A stretch of DNA of 37,969 bases. Source: Desulfobacteraceae bacterium 4572_19 (GTDB lineage: Bacteria; Desulfobacterota; Desulfobacteria; Desulfobacterales; NBLS01). This document shows, one piece after another, positions 8,363 to 17,104 of the stretch. Every line of letters begins with the position of its first letter. The stretch's first letter is position 1. A model generated the notes under the pieces. That model was not told where the DNA came from and did not search any database. It was given only the letters and a program-made list of their open reading frames with translations. The position numbers were made by a program, and so were the translations under genes. The stretch is taken from assembly GCA_002084385.1 (NCBI GenBank), contig NBLS01000029.1, positions 1 to 37,969 of the forward strand. Reading direction: 5' to 3'.

Positions 8363-9091
8363 CTACTTATAATTTATCTCAGCATCTGATCGTCTGATAT
8401 AACTTGGTACAAATAAAAAATTACCAGCCTCTTTCGATTTAAACATTGGCTGTGCTAACGAGGCTATAACCTGTGCTTTAATTATATTACTGTTTTCAGG
8501 TGCAAACAGTACTCTGGTGTTCATCTCTTCTTGAATCAACTCCTTGTAAACTACTGAACCTGAACCTACAAATAAAACCTGATTTTCATTATATGCTTGG
8601 GATTGCGTTTTATCTTGTTTTTCAAAGGATGTTTTTATTGGGGCTATAATATCAGATGGAGACGCAGCTTTTTCATCTTCCTTTATTTGCAATAAGGCAT
8701 TTTTATAATGATAAACTACAGAATAAACTTCCCCCCTTCCTGCATCAAGCATGGCACAAACTGTATCTATATTGATCCATGCTACCTCACTTGCAAGTAC
8801 ATCTAAACCTGAAACACCAACCACAGGTTTTCCAAGTGCTACTGAAAGACCTTGTATTGTACTTAAACCAATACGAAGACCTGTAAAACTTCCAGGTCCC
8901 TTATTGACTGCAAAACCATCTAACTCTTCTAACTTCACATTACCTATCTCAAGAACATACTTTATCATACCAAGAAGGTGTTTAGAGTGAGTCTGACCGT
9001 TTACAATCGTTATTTCAGCAATCAGTTTTTCATTTTCAACAATAGCTGTACTACAACTGTAAGAAGCTGTATCAACTGCAAGAATTTTCAT
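8363..9091 (-). CDS. tsaB: tRNA N6-threonylcarbamoyladenosine biosynthesis protein TsaB
   Basis: Non-catalytic partner of TsaD in making the t6A modification at position 37 of ANN-decoding tRNAs. The N-terminal ASKHA-type fold shows MKILAVDTAS, the NGQTHSKHLL segment and the family motif KGPGSFTGLRIGL around residues 64-76. At 242 aa it is a typical length. It lies 85 bp downstream of lon; the gap holds a 16-bp tandem duplication and no gene. Intact. Confidence 0.95.
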   Translation of the reverse strand: MKILAVDTASYSCSTAIVENEKLIAEITIVNGQTHSKHLLGMIKYVLEIGNVKLEELDGFAVNKGPGSFTGLRIGLSTIQGLSVALGKPVVGVSGLDVLASEVAWINIDTVCAMLDAGRGEVYSVVYHYKNALLQIKEDEKAASPSDIIAPIKTSFEKQDKTQSQAYNENQVLFVGSGSVVYKELIQEEMNTRVLFAPENSNIIKAQVIASLAQPMFKSKEAGNFLFVPSYIRRSDAEINYK

Positions 9092-9122
9092 TTAATGATT
9101 TTTTCTTTTAATGATTTTTTCT
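9091..9122. repeat. 16-bp tandem duplication between lon and tsaB
   Basis: TTAATGATTTTTTC occurs twice with a 16-bp period. Confidence 0.7.
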
Positions 9123-9175
9123 TTTCCTATGTTATTAATTTTACTCCAGCTTCAACTGTAGTTTCTGCCTTGCCC

Positions 9176-11560
9176 TTATCCCTTGCTCTTCGTTTTTGCT
9201 TTTGCCTTTGCCTTTACCTCAACATTTTGTACCGGAATAAATGTAATTTTTCTATTTACATTTGCCGGAATTTCAGGAAGATCCTTTCGGTTTTTTTCAG
9301 GTATAATAATTGTTTTAATGCCGGCACGCAAGGCACCCAATGCTTTTTCCTTTAAGCCTCCTATGGGAAGCACCCTACCCCGCAAAGTAATTTCACCTGT
9401 CATGGCAATATCTTTATTAACCGGTCTTTCAGTAATTGCAGATATCAAAGCTGTTGCTATTGCAATACCTGCAGAAGGACCATCTTTCGGGATAGCCCCT
9501 GCCGGAACATGAATATGAACATCCATTGTTTCAAAAAAATTATCATCAAGATCTGACATATCCACATTTGCACGGGCATAACTCACAGCTGCCCGAACGG
9601 ATTCCTGCATAATTTCGCCTAACTGCCCTGTAATAATTAATTCCCCCTTACCCGGCAATAAAGCCACTTCAACATATAAAGCTTCTCCTCCGGTTTGGGT
9701 CCATGCAAGTCCGGTGGAAAGTCCAATCTGACTGTTTTCCTGATCCATTTCCGGTAAATATCTCGGCGGTCCAAGATATTTAGATATTCCACTTTTTGTA
9801 ACAGTAAAAGGTCCTTTTTGCCCCTCAGCAATTTTTCTGGCAATTTTTCGGCAAATCTTTCCAAATTCACGTTCAAGATTTCTTAACCCTGCTTCTGCAG
9901 TATATACATCTATTATTTGTTTTATCGCACCATCACTTATTTTTACAGGTTTTTTTGCAAGACCATTATCTTTTAATTGACGAGGCAGTAAATATTTAAT
10001 AGCAATTTTCTCTTTCTCTTCCGATGTATAACCAGATATTGTAATAACTTCCATTCGGTCATACAATGCCGAAGGAATAGTATCTGTTATATTTGCAGTT
10101 AATATAAACATTACCTTTGACAAATCAAAAGGCATATTAAGAAAGTGATCACTAAATTCTGAATTTTGCTCAGGATCAAGAGCTTCAAGAAGAGCCGAAG
10201 ATGGATCTCCTCGATAATCGTTACCTAATTTATCAATTTCATCGAGCATAAATACAGGATTATTTGTTCCACACTGTTTTAACCCTTGAAGAATTCGTCC
10301 GGGCAGTGCACCTATATATGTACGCCTATGACCACGAATTTCGGCTTCATCATGAATTCCACCAAGAGATATGCGTACAAATTTTCGTTTCATAGCCTTT
10401 GCAATAGCTCGCCCAAGTGAGGTTTTACCAACCCCGGGAGGTCCTGTAAAACAAAGAATGGGACCTTTCATGGAAGGATTTAGCTTCCGAACACTTAGAT
10501 ACTCGAGTATTCTATCTTTTACCTTTGCAAGTCCAAAATGCCCATTATCAAGTACAGTTTTTGCTTTTACAATATTAATTACATCCTTGCTTGAATTGCT
10601 CCAGGGCATTTCAACCAACCAATCAAGATATGTTCTGATAAGAGAGGCTTCAGATGAATCTGCATGCATCTGATCAAAACGTTTTAGCTGTTTTCGAGCT
10701 TCTTTTTCCGGATCTTTAGGCATTTTTGCCTTTTTAATTTTTTCGTCATACTCTTTTAATTCAACAGCTTTATCATCCCCGTCACCTAACTCTTTATGAA
10801 TAGCTCTAACTTGTTCCCTTAAAAAATAATCACGTTGATTTTTTGTTATTTCATCAGTAACATCTGTTTGAATTCTTGCCTGCACCTTTGTAATAGCAAC
10901 TTCCCTAACCAAAAGATCATTAATTTTACCAAGACGAGTTACGGGATTTATCATTTCAAGAAGTTCCTGGGCTTCCTCGTGTTTCAATCTAAGATTTGAA
11001 GCTACAAGATCAGCAAGTTTGCCGGGGGATCCTATACTTTCCAGAACGGCACCGATTTCACCGGATAACTCACCACGAAAAGCCATAATTTTCTCACTAT
11101 GCTCCCTTACATTCCGCATAAGAGCTTCTACTTCCAGACCTGTTATTTCAACTTGTTCATCAACAAGAATTTCAATTTTAACCTTATAAAAAGGTCTTTT
11201 CCTGACATACTTTATAACCTTACCTTTACCCACACCCTGTAGTAATACCTTTACTCTACCGTCAGGCAATTTTAATACCCGCAGTACACGACATACAGTA
11301 CCTATGTCAAATACATCTTCCTCTTTAGGATCTTCTACATTAGAATCCTTTTGAGTAACCAGAAAAATAAATCTTTCATTTTGAATTGCCGCATCCACAG
11401 CATTTACTGAACTATCACGTCCCACAAACAGGGGAAGCAACATATCGGAAAAAACAACAATATCACGAATTGGCATCAAAGGAAGAACAGTCGGAATATT
11501 AAACTGTGCTCCTTCTTCCTCAATTATACTTATCAGATCGTCCTTATTTGTTCCAGCCAT
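9176..11560 (-). CDS. lon: ATP-dependent protease Lon
   Basis: Cytoplasmic ATP-dependent serine protease that degrades misfolded and regulatory proteins. Order: N-terminal substrate-binding LON domain (LPLMPIRDIVVF), coiled coil, AAA+ module with Walker A GPPGVGKTS and Walker B FMLDEIDK, then the protease domain with catalytic Ser in KDGPSAGIA and Lys in GGLKEKALGA. It has 794 aa from ATG 11560, preceded by GGAG at five bases; the frame extends two codons further to a GTG that lacks such a site. The C-terminus is a Lys/Ala-rich repeat tail (KAKAKAKTKSKG). Intact. Confidence 0.97.
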   Translation of the reverse strand: MAGTNKDDLISIIEEEGAQFNIPTVLPLMPIRDIVVFSDMLLPLFVGRDSSVNAVDAAIQNERFIFLVTQKDSNVEDPKEEDVFDIGTVCRVLRVLKLPDGRVKVLLQGVGKGKVIKYVRKRPFYKVKIEILVDEQVEITGLEVEALMRNVREHSEKIMAFRGELSGEIGAVLESIGSPGKLADLVASNLRLKHEEAQELLEMINPVTRLGKINDLLVREVAITKVQARIQTDVTDEITKNQRDYFLREQVRAIHKELGDGDDKAVELKEYDEKIKKAKMPKDPEKEARKQLKRFDQMHADSSEASLIRTYLDWLVEMPWSNSSKDVINIVKAKTVLDNGHFGLAKVKDRILEYLSVRKLNPSMKGPILCFTGPPGVGKTSLGRAIAKAMKRKFVRISLGGIHDEAEIRGHRRTYIGALPGRILQGLKQCGTNNPVFMLDEIDKLGNDYRGDPSSALLEALDPEQNSEFSDHFLNMPFDLSKVMFILTANITDTIPSALYDRMEVITISGYTSEEKEKIAIKYLLPRQLKDNGLAKKPVKISDGAIKQIIDVYTAEAGLRNLEREFGKICRKIARKIAEGQKGPFTVTKSGISKYLGPPRYLPEMDQENSQIGLSTGLAWTQTGGEALYVEVALLPGKGELIITGQLGEIMQESVRAAVSYARANVDMSDLDDNFFETMDVHIHVPAGAIPKDGPSAGIAIATALISAITERPVNKDIAMTGEITLRGRVLPIGGLKEKALGALRAGIKTIIIPEKNRKDLPEIPANVNRKITFIPVQNVEVKAKAKAKTKSKG

Positions 11561-11783
11561 TATCACTCCTATATCAAATTACCGCAATATTTAACGATAG
11601 TATAATTTAATGAAACCCATAATTAAAGTGAACTTTACGACACAAAAGTTTAGAACATAACACAGATTTTAATTTTTACAACATCACTCTTGCTTTTTTT
11701 AAAAATTCCGTTTATTTTTTATTAGACTGTTTAGATTTTTTATATTTGAAAATTAAAATTTAAAAATGAAGTTCCCACAAACT

Positions 11784-11891
11784 GTAACCGTTCACAGGTG
11801 CCTTATATTCACATAAACAACTTATCATATAGTAGTTATCCTATTATATGACAAGCTGTTTATGCGAAGATGAGGTATTGTGAACACTTAC
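11784..11891 (+). mobile_element. 108-bp derivative of the 154-bp element with perfect 8-bp duplication
   Basis: CACAAACT at 11776-11783 is repeated exactly at 11892-11899. The 46 bp between the left end and the internal copy of the end are missing, as expected from recombination between those copies. The rest of 11561-11916 shows no gene. Confidence 0.88.
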
Positions 11892-11916
11892 CACAAACTA
11901 AAAGGAAAATTTTATA

Positions 11917-12696
11917 ATGTTAATTTACCTGACATACGGAATTGTTTTTGCCATAGGCTTATGTATAGGAAGTTTTTTAAATGTCTGCATATACAGAATA
12001 CCTGCCGGCAAATCTATTGTTTTTCCGGGTTCAGCATGCCCAAATTGCAACCAATTTATACGATTCTATGATAATATTCCAATTATAAGTTTTCTTTTGC
12101 TTAAAGGTAAATGCAGATTTTGTAAAAATAGAATCTCTTTTCGCTATCCGGCTATTGAACTTCTTACAGGTGTTAGCAGTCTTCTACTTTTTTTAAAATT
12201 TGGAATTTCCATTGAATGGGTAATTTATTTTGCCTTCACTGCAACCCTTATAACTATTTCATTTATAGATATCGACCACCAGATAATCCCTGATGTTATT
12301 TCTCTTCCCGGTATTCTTTTATGTGTTGCTGCAAGTTTTGCCTTGCCGAATATTACATTTATCGAATCAATAACAGGATTGATTGCAGGAGGAGGCTCTT
12401 TATATATGGTAGCACTAATTTACTATTTTCTCAGAAAAAATGAGGGAATGGGCGGAGGAGATATTAAGCTTCTTGCCATGATAGGTGCACTTATCGGCTG
12501 GCAAGGAGTTCTTTTTACAATTTTTATATCTTCAGCTGCCGGCACTATCGGAGGAGTTATCATAATGATCTTAACTCGCAATAATAATTCAAAACTTCGC
12601 ATACCATTTGGACCTTATCTTTCAGCCGCAGCCATACTTTATATTGCCTATGGACACCAAATAATTAAATGGTATATAAATTTTATAACTTCATAA
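11917..12696 (+). CDS. pilD: Prepilin leader peptidase / N-methyltransferase (A24 family)
   Basis: Polytopic inner-membrane aspartyl protease that cleaves and N-methylates type IV prepilins and type II secretion pseudopilins. The N-terminal methyltransferase domain has the zinc cysteines C41, C44, C66 and C69 and GSFLNVCIYRIP. The protease has the two aspartate sites in FIDIDHQIIPD (D118/D120) and GGGDIK (D182). At 259 aa it is full length. It stands alone on the plus strand, 26 bp after a 108-bp repeat copy with perfect 8-bp target duplications. That repeat must therefore sit in or against its promoter or leader. Confidence 0.95.
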   Translation: MLIYLTYGIVFAIGLCIGSFLNVCIYRIPAGKSIVFPGSACPNCNQFIRFYDNIPIISFLLLKGKCRFCKNRISFRYPAIELLTGVSSLLLFLKFGISIEWVIYFAFTATLITISFIDIDHQIIPDVISLPGILLCVAASFALPNITFIESITGLIAGGGSLYMVALIYYFLRKNEGMGGGDIKLLAMIGALIGWQGVLFTIFISSAAGTIGGVIIMILTRNNNSKLRIPFGPYLSAAAILYIAYGHQIIKWYINFITS

Positions 12697-12770
12697 CACA
12701 TATAGGGGCAAAATAACTTCTACTTTTAAAACATCATGCACCTCAACTCTTAAAATTGTTAATTTATTTT

Positions 12771-12852
12771 GTAACCGTTCACGACCAAGAAATGTGATTT
12801 TTCGGTAATCTCACATTTGTAATGCGAAGATGAGGTGCTTGTGAACGCTTAC
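12771..12852 (+). mobile_element. 82-bp derivative of the 154-bp element
   Basis: Left hairpin and right end joined by an internal deletion. TTTATTTT precedes it at 12763-12770 and recurs at 12854-12861 after one extra C. Confidence 0.8.
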
Positions 12853-12887
12853 CTTTATTTTTGAGTAAACCCTAAACCATTCACTGA

Positions 12888-13352
12888 TTACTTTTCAGCA
12901 AGACAAATTTCTAACGCAAAATTTCCCATATTAGAACTAAATGGTGCTACAATTACCGGAGCATCTCCCAAATGTTCAACAGAGTGATCTTTGCCCATTA
13001 TGACATCCTTGAGCTTTATATCGCAAGTTTTCCCTTTTTCAGCCATCTTCGTTGAGACCTGACCGCTTATCATATTAACAACTTCTCCAACCGCATCCTT
13101 TATTTCATCATTCATATCTGTCATTTCTTCCCCAAACATGCCGGATACAATACCGAGAATACATTTTTCAGTAAAACAAATAACTATGCTGCCAGTAACG
13201 TCACCACCCATTTCTATTAGACCTGAAATTGCACCCTTAACAACTTTCCCACTCTTTCGATATGGAGGTAATGGCTTTACCTTAACAGATGCTGTCGTTT
13301 CAAGAATATAAAGAGCAGCCTCAATAAAAGGATTTACAAACTGTTCATTCAT
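12888..13352 (-). CDS. cheX: Chemotaxis protein CheX (CheY-P phosphatase)
   Basis: CheC/CheX/FliY-type phosphatase that dephosphorylates CheY-P. At 154 aa, it carries the single phosphatase helix signature E-x2-N (E90, N93 in GEVVNMISGQ). The N-terminus (NPFIEAALYILETTASVKV) is typical. It is monocistronic, flanked by 154-bp repeat derivatives on both sides. No chemotaxis operon is nearby; the only other receiver in the window is the damaged one at 1.2-1.6 kb. Confidence 0.9.
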   Translation of the reverse strand: MNEQFVNPFIEAALYILETTASVKVKPLPPYRKSGKVVKGAISGLIEMGGDVTGSIVICFTEKCILGIVSGMFGEEMTDMNDEIKDAVGEVVNMISGQVSTKMAEKGKTCDIKLKDVIMGKDHSVEHLGDAPVIVAPFSSNMGNFALEICLAEK

Positions 13353-13379
13353 TGCTTACTTCCTTTCTTTATGTTTTTT

Positions 13380-13534
13380 ATAAGCATACACAAGACCTCA
13401 TCTTCGCATAAACAACTTGTCATATACAAGATAACTATTATATGACAAGCTATCTATGCGAATATAAGACACTTATAAACGCTTACAAATGTGAGATTAC
13501 CGAAAAATCACATTTCTTGTTCGTGAACGGTTAT
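13380..13534 (-). repeat. 154-bp repeat, near-full reverse copy
   Basis: 155 bp in reverse orientation, with right-end TIR decayed to ATAAGCATACAC and left-end TIR GTGAACGGTTAT. It sits upstream of cheX and the HU gene. Confidence 0.85.
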
Positions 13535-13539
13535 TATTT

Positions 13540-13622
13540 TTATTATGAAAGTCCGTAAAAACACTGTATTGTAAAGACTTTCATGTTTTGTTATAGTGAA
13601 CATCCACCAAGATGGTTGTTAG
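13540..13622 (+). repeat. E repeat, diverged
   Basis: TATGAAAGTCCGT ... AAAGACTTTCATG. Upstream of HU; 13623-13750 shows nothing recognisable. Confidence 0.65.
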
Positions 13623-13755
13623 AAATAAAATTATTTATGTTGTAATCTATAACAGTTGTACTTATCCTAATATGTAAATTATGTAAAGAACGACAACATA
13701 TAAATCTTAAAAATTTATGTTTTTTAATTTTTTTTTAAAAAAGCCCAATAAACAC

Positions 13756-13784
13756 TTGACATCTGAGCATTAAAAACGTAATTT
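13756..13784 (+). promoter_or_regulatory. Sigma-70-like promoter, distal, for HU
   Basis: TTGACA at 13756-13761, a 17-bp spacer, TAATTT at 13779-13784. It lies 200 bp upstream of the HU start, beyond the repeats. Confidence 0.55.
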
Positions 13785-13855
13785 ACTTAAAAGTTTGTGG
13801 AAATACTGTTGTTTTATAGGTCTTTCAGAACGATAGTGTAAAGGTAGCTATATAG

Positions 13856-13884
13856 TTGACGTATGGGTAATTATTTGATATAAA
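13856..13884 (+). promoter_or_regulatory. Sigma-70-like promoter, proximal, for HU
   Basis: TTGACG at 13856-13861, a 17-bp spacer, TATAAA at 13879-13884. Followed by a leader of about 95 nt ending in AGGAGA before the HU ATG. Confidence 0.65.
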
Positions 13885-13986
13885 ATATTTATAAGGGCTT
13901 ATGCGTGAAGTAATTTAATTACGACTGTCATTCGGACATGTCGTTATTATCAAACAATAGAATCGTTTAAACAGGAGAACAAAAGC

Positions 13987-14256
13987 ATGAACAAAGGCAA
14001 TTTAGTAAGTGAAGTAGCAAAAGTTATTGGAAGCAAAAAAGATGCTCAAGCTGCGGTTGACTGTGTATTTACATCTATTGCTGACACACTCAGTAACAAA
14101 GAAGCCGTTACACTTGTAGGTTTTGGAACATTTAAGTCTGTTGAAAGAAAGGCTAGAAAAGGTAGAAACCCTCAAACAGGTGAAGAGATTGATATTGCGG
14201 CAAGAAATGTCCCAAAATTTGTTCCGGGGAAAGCTCTTAAAGATGCCCTAAAATAA
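13987..14256 (+). CDS. hup: HU-family DNA-binding protein
   Basis: Nucleoid-associated dimeric DNA-bending protein, 89 aa. It has the signature VGFGTFKSVERKARKGRNP, including the beta-arm with GRNPQTGEEI, and it ends in the usual FVPGKALKDALK helix. The ATG is preceded by AGGAGA. Two sigma-70-like promoters lie upstream, at 13756-13784 and 13856-13884; the nearer implies an mRNA leader of about 95 nt. Intact. Whether it is the HU alpha/beta equivalent or another paralogue cannot be told from one copy. Confidence 0.96.
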   Translation: MNKGNLVSEVAKVIGSKKDAQAAVDCVFTSIADTLSNKEAVTLVGFGTFKSVERKARKGRNPQTGEEIDIAARNVPKFVPGKALKDALK

Positions 14257-14290
14257 ACATTGGTGACATCATCGAATAGCTCAATGAACT

Positions 14291-14383
14291 ATAGACTTGT
14301 CTGACAATTAATTTCACAAGGCGTAACAAAGATAGCCGTGGTGCAATACTGGGATAGATATGCAACGAAGTGAGATTATTTAG
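14291..14383 (-). repeat. D repeat, reverse, partial
   Basis: ATAGACTTGTC, CACAAGGCGTAAC and CAACGAAGTGAGATTATT match the reverse complement of D. Downstream of the HU gene. Confidence 0.65.
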
Positions 14384-14470
14384 CTCAACCGAAGTTAGTG
14401 TGGTCAATAAAATCAATGGGTTAAGCTGATTACCTGTATTTTACCAACTACATAACAGGTAAAATAACGA

Positions 14471-14593
14471 GTAAGCGTTCACAACTACCTCATTCATCTT
14501 CGCATAAACAGCTTGTCATATATATAGGACAACTATTATATGCTAAGCCGTTTATGCGAATAGAAACTACTTTATTAACTTATAGTAAACGAT
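14471..14593 (-). repeat. 154-bp repeat, eroded reverse copy
   Basis: GTAAGCGTTCACAA end and central palindrome are intact to about 14560; beyond that only a GTAAACG trace remains. Upstream of the PilZ-like gene. Confidence 0.7.
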
Positions 14594-14638
14594 ATTAAAA
14601 TATGACCTTTTTCAATACTGTTGAGAGCTGAGAAAAAA

Positions 14639-15397
14639 ATGGGAAATCAGATACGTGATATTTTTACACCGGGTAGAGGCGTTGAGATTGCTTTTAATAT
14701 CAACTCTCTCGCTCCAACGATAAGATCATCTATAATATTTGAGTGTGATCATGATGACAATATCATTATTATTGCCCAATCAACTCCGCCAATGTTACCA
14801 GGTCGTGATTTTGATGAGATGTCTTTAACAACAACAGTTACAGGGGAATTATCTCGAATAACAAGAGTTGGGGTAAGTTGTAAAATTACCGACTACCTTA
14901 ATCATTATCAACTCTCTGGTGATAATACAACAAAAGCTCTAAAGATTAAATACTCCCCATCAATGTTTGAAGGAAACATAAGGTCAGCATACAGGCATAA
15001 TACGAATACTGAGTTTAATGTTGGTGGAGTACTTACACATCAAGATCAGCAATATATATCCGGGAAAAGCTTCAAGCTTTTTGATATCTCCGTAACAGGA
15101 ACTGGAATGTTGCTTCCCAAAACAATTAAACGAAAAAAAAATCCAATGTTGCAAATTAAGGCTAGCTCCTTATTTAAGCTAAACCTTTTACTAATAAGGA
15201 CAATGCCAGATAAAACTAAGAAAAAAGAGAGTATTGAAGTTAAAGCTTCTGCAATTCGTACAAACAGTAACTACAACGACCTCTATGGATTTATGGGAGT
15301 AAAATTTACAAAAATTTCGCGAAAAGACGAAATGATGCTCAGCCAATTTGTCCATGAAGCCCAACTTTTTGAACTCCGAAAAATGAATAAGCGTTAA
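14639..15397 (+). CDS. PilZ-like / YcgR-like c-di-GMP effector candidate
   Basis: Not firmly recognised. From ATG 14639 it has 252 aa. The N-terminal half (about residues 15-95) has the beta-rich pattern of a YcgR N-terminal-type domain. The C-terminal half has AYRHN near residue 120 and, later, FDISVTGTGMLLP, which resembles the PilZ D/NxSxxG motif, with an Arg-containing stretch ahead of it. The classical RxxxR is not clean, so c-di-GMP binding is only a possibility. A TTG at 14621 extends the frame by six codons. The last codons and stop (MNKR then TAA) run into repeat-like sequence. No signal peptide and no membrane segment. Confidence 0.5.
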   Translation: MGNQIRDIFTPGRGVEIAFNINSLAPTIRSSIIFECDHDDNIIIIAQSTPPMLPGRDFDEMSLTTTVTGELSRITRVGVSCKITDYLNHYQLSGDNTTKALKIKYSPSMFEGNIRSAYRHNTNTEFNVGGVLTHQDQQYISGKSFKLFDISVTGTGMLLPKTIKRKKNPMLQIKASSLFKLNLLLIRTMPDKTKKKESIEVKASAIRTNSNYNDLYGFMGVKFTKISRKDEMMLSQFVHEAQLFELRKMNKR

Positions 15398-15419
15398 GGC
15401 TTACTCAAAAATAAAAAAT

Positions 15420-15637
15420 GTAAATTACAAATATGAGATTAGGCATGTTAAAAAAAATAATATACCAATCTTGTTTGTCTTTGACTCCTGTTCTGCGTTG
15501 CGTCAAAGAGCACATATAACCAATATGCAATCTTTAACGCACCTTGAACAGAATCCAAAATCCTGCACCATATTGATATATTATTTTCTTCAATATGCCT
15601 TATCGAAAAATCACGTTTCTTGTTCGTGAACGTTTAA
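15420..15637 (-). repeat. 154-bp repeat derivative split by a second MITE
   Basis: Left hairpin of the element in reverse (CGAAAAATCACGTTTC, TTCGTGAACGTTTA), interrupted after GATTA by the 158-bp element at 15442-15599. It overlaps the 3' end of sbcB. Confidence 0.8.
15442..15599. mobile_element. 158-bp MITE with TTA duplication (G element)
   Basis: Terminal inverted repeats of about 26 bp, starting GGCATGTTAAAAAAAATAAT and, from the other end, GGCATATTGAAGAAAATAAT. TTA flanks both sides. The interior is a further imperfect inverted repeat (CTGTTCTGCGTTGCG and its partner near 15530-15555). No coding capacity. Confidence 0.75.
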
Positions 15638-17038
15638 ATATTTTTTTAATTCTTTTAAAATGGCAAGTTGTTCAATATCTTTATTGTTTTCAGTTAATTC
15701 ATTAATTTCCTTAATAACATTAGACAGAGCTGTTCGCTTTGTACCTTTATAATCTACAAGCCTTTCATCATCTGACAATGTATGTGCCTTTTTTAAAAAA
15801 CTATAATATTCAGCACCAATATAATCAGGTATTGTTTTTCTATGAAAATTTCGTAAAAGTAAACGGCAAGCCATCATTTTTGTTGTTTTATCCTGAAACT
15901 TATTAATTAACTCAATCTTGCCATCAAAATTTTCTTTATGAAATTTTTGACATAAAACAAGATCTCTTTTTGACATAAACCCATTAGAATAAAGTGCCGC
16001 GTCAAGATCTTGATCAGGAATAGCAGGATATGAAAATTCTCTATAAAACCTTACAATTTCTTGAAAAATTTTTTTGTTTTCCCGCAACCAATTAAGATTT
16101 TGTTCTGCTATATTTCGCGAACTTTCAGTTAATGTACTTAAAAATCGTTTTTCTGGAGGCAATAGTATTCCAGGCTCACCAGCTCTTTTTCTAACAACCC
16201 ATGTTTTTTCCTGTAAATTCTCAGAATTAACATCTTGAAGGTCAGGTAAATCCAATCTTAACCAGAGGGTTTGATTAGAATATGGAATAGAGTTTCCAAG
16301 ACCAAGAACCAAAGATTGATATTTTAACTTGCCACCTATCTTATTATCTACAAGTATTGCGTAAGTATGCTCTCCTGCTTTCGATGTAAAAGAAACCGGA
16401 AATTTATTTATTCTTTGTAAATCAGTTTTCTTACAAAAATAACCTAAAAGATAATCCCACATTTTTCTTTCATTATATAATATCCTGGCAAGTTCCAATG
16501 TGATTTCAACATCCACCATGGCATCATGGGATCTACCTGCAACAAGTAAATTACCGGCATTTATATTTTCAAGTTTCATAGATGGTTTCCCATCAACTTC
16601 CGGCCAAACAAGTACATGAGGTTTATATAGTCTGTACATAACAGCCATTGGAAGAATATCCATTCTTCCACAGCCTTTTAAAAATTGATGGGTATATGGA
16701 GTAAGTAAATTCCTATAAAATGAAAAACGAAGAAATTCATCATCAAATCCCAAAGTATTATATCCGACACTAATTGTACCGGGTTTATTTAATAAATTAT
16801 GAATTTTTTTAAAAGCTGCATACTCTTCTATTCCTGCATCGCATTGTGAAATAGGAATCTGATGAGTTATCATAGCCATCGGAGAGGGAATTACATCCTG
16901 TCTAAGTTTTATATAAATCACATGTTCATCAATTTTATTAAGTTCTTTATCAGTTCTTATTGCAGCAAATTGAAGAACCTGATCAAAAGCCTTATTAAGT
17001 CCCGTGGTTTCAATATCATAAAAAAGATAACTATCCAT
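15611..17038 (-). CDS. sbcB: Exodeoxyribonuclease I
   Basis: 3'-5' single-strand DNA exonuclease of the DEDDh group, acting in recombination and mismatch repair. From ATG 17038 (GAGG upstream) it has 475 aa, matching the usual length. Seen: Exo I motif FYDIETTG (D8, E10), Exo II NTLGFDDEFLRFSFYRN, Exo III RSHDAMVDVE, then the SH3-like and helical C-terminal domains. A longer frame to 17098 reads through a terminator hairpin and is not used. The last codons (NVHEQET and TGA) are read from the end of a 154-bp repeat derivative, so the native C-terminus may have been replaced by a few residues. Confidence 0.93.
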   Translation of the reverse strand: MDSYLFYDIETTGLNKAFDQVLQFAAIRTDKELNKIDEHVIYIKLRQDVIPSPMAMITHQIPISQCDAGIEEYAAFKKIHNLLNKPGTISVGYNTLGFDDEFLRFSFYRNLLTPYTHQFLKGCGRMDILPMAVMYRLYKPHVLVWPEVDGKPSMKLENINAGNLLVAGRSHDAMVDVEITLELARILYNERKMWDYLLGYFCKKTDLQRINKFPVSFTSKAGEHTYAILVDNKIGGKLKYQSLVLGLGNSIPYSNQTLWLRLDLPDLQDVNSENLQEKTWVVRKRAGEPGILLPPEKRFLSTLTESSRNIAEQNLNWLRENKKIFQEIVRFYREFSYPAIPDQDLDAALYSNGFMSKRDLVLCQKFHKENFDGKIELINKFQDKTTKMMACRLLLRNFHRKTIPDYIGAEYYSFLKKAHTLSDDERLVDYKGTKRTALSNVIKEINELTENNKDIEQLAILKELKKYLNVHEQET

Positions 17039-17051
17039 ATAAAAAACCTCA

Positions 17052-17086
17052 ATAAAAAAAGGGGAGCAGATACCACCTACTCCCCC
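17052..17086 (-). terminator. Intrinsic terminator after rpsI
   Basis: On the minus strand, GGGGAG, a 13-nt loop, CTCCCC, then a run of seven T. It ends the rplM-rpsI transcript just before sbcB. No rival structure seen. Confidence 0.7.
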
Positions 17087-17104
17087 TTCTAAAATCATAT
17101 CATC

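Noticed and set aside
9183..9512. Plus-strand frames inside lon, groEL, hflC and hflK
   Set aside because: Shadows of the real genes: no family resemblance and hydrophobic or Ser-rich bias from antisense codon use.
17039..17098. Extended sbcB start at 17098
   Set aside because: Those codons lie in the rpsI terminator hairpin; ATG 17038 with GAGG matches the family start.
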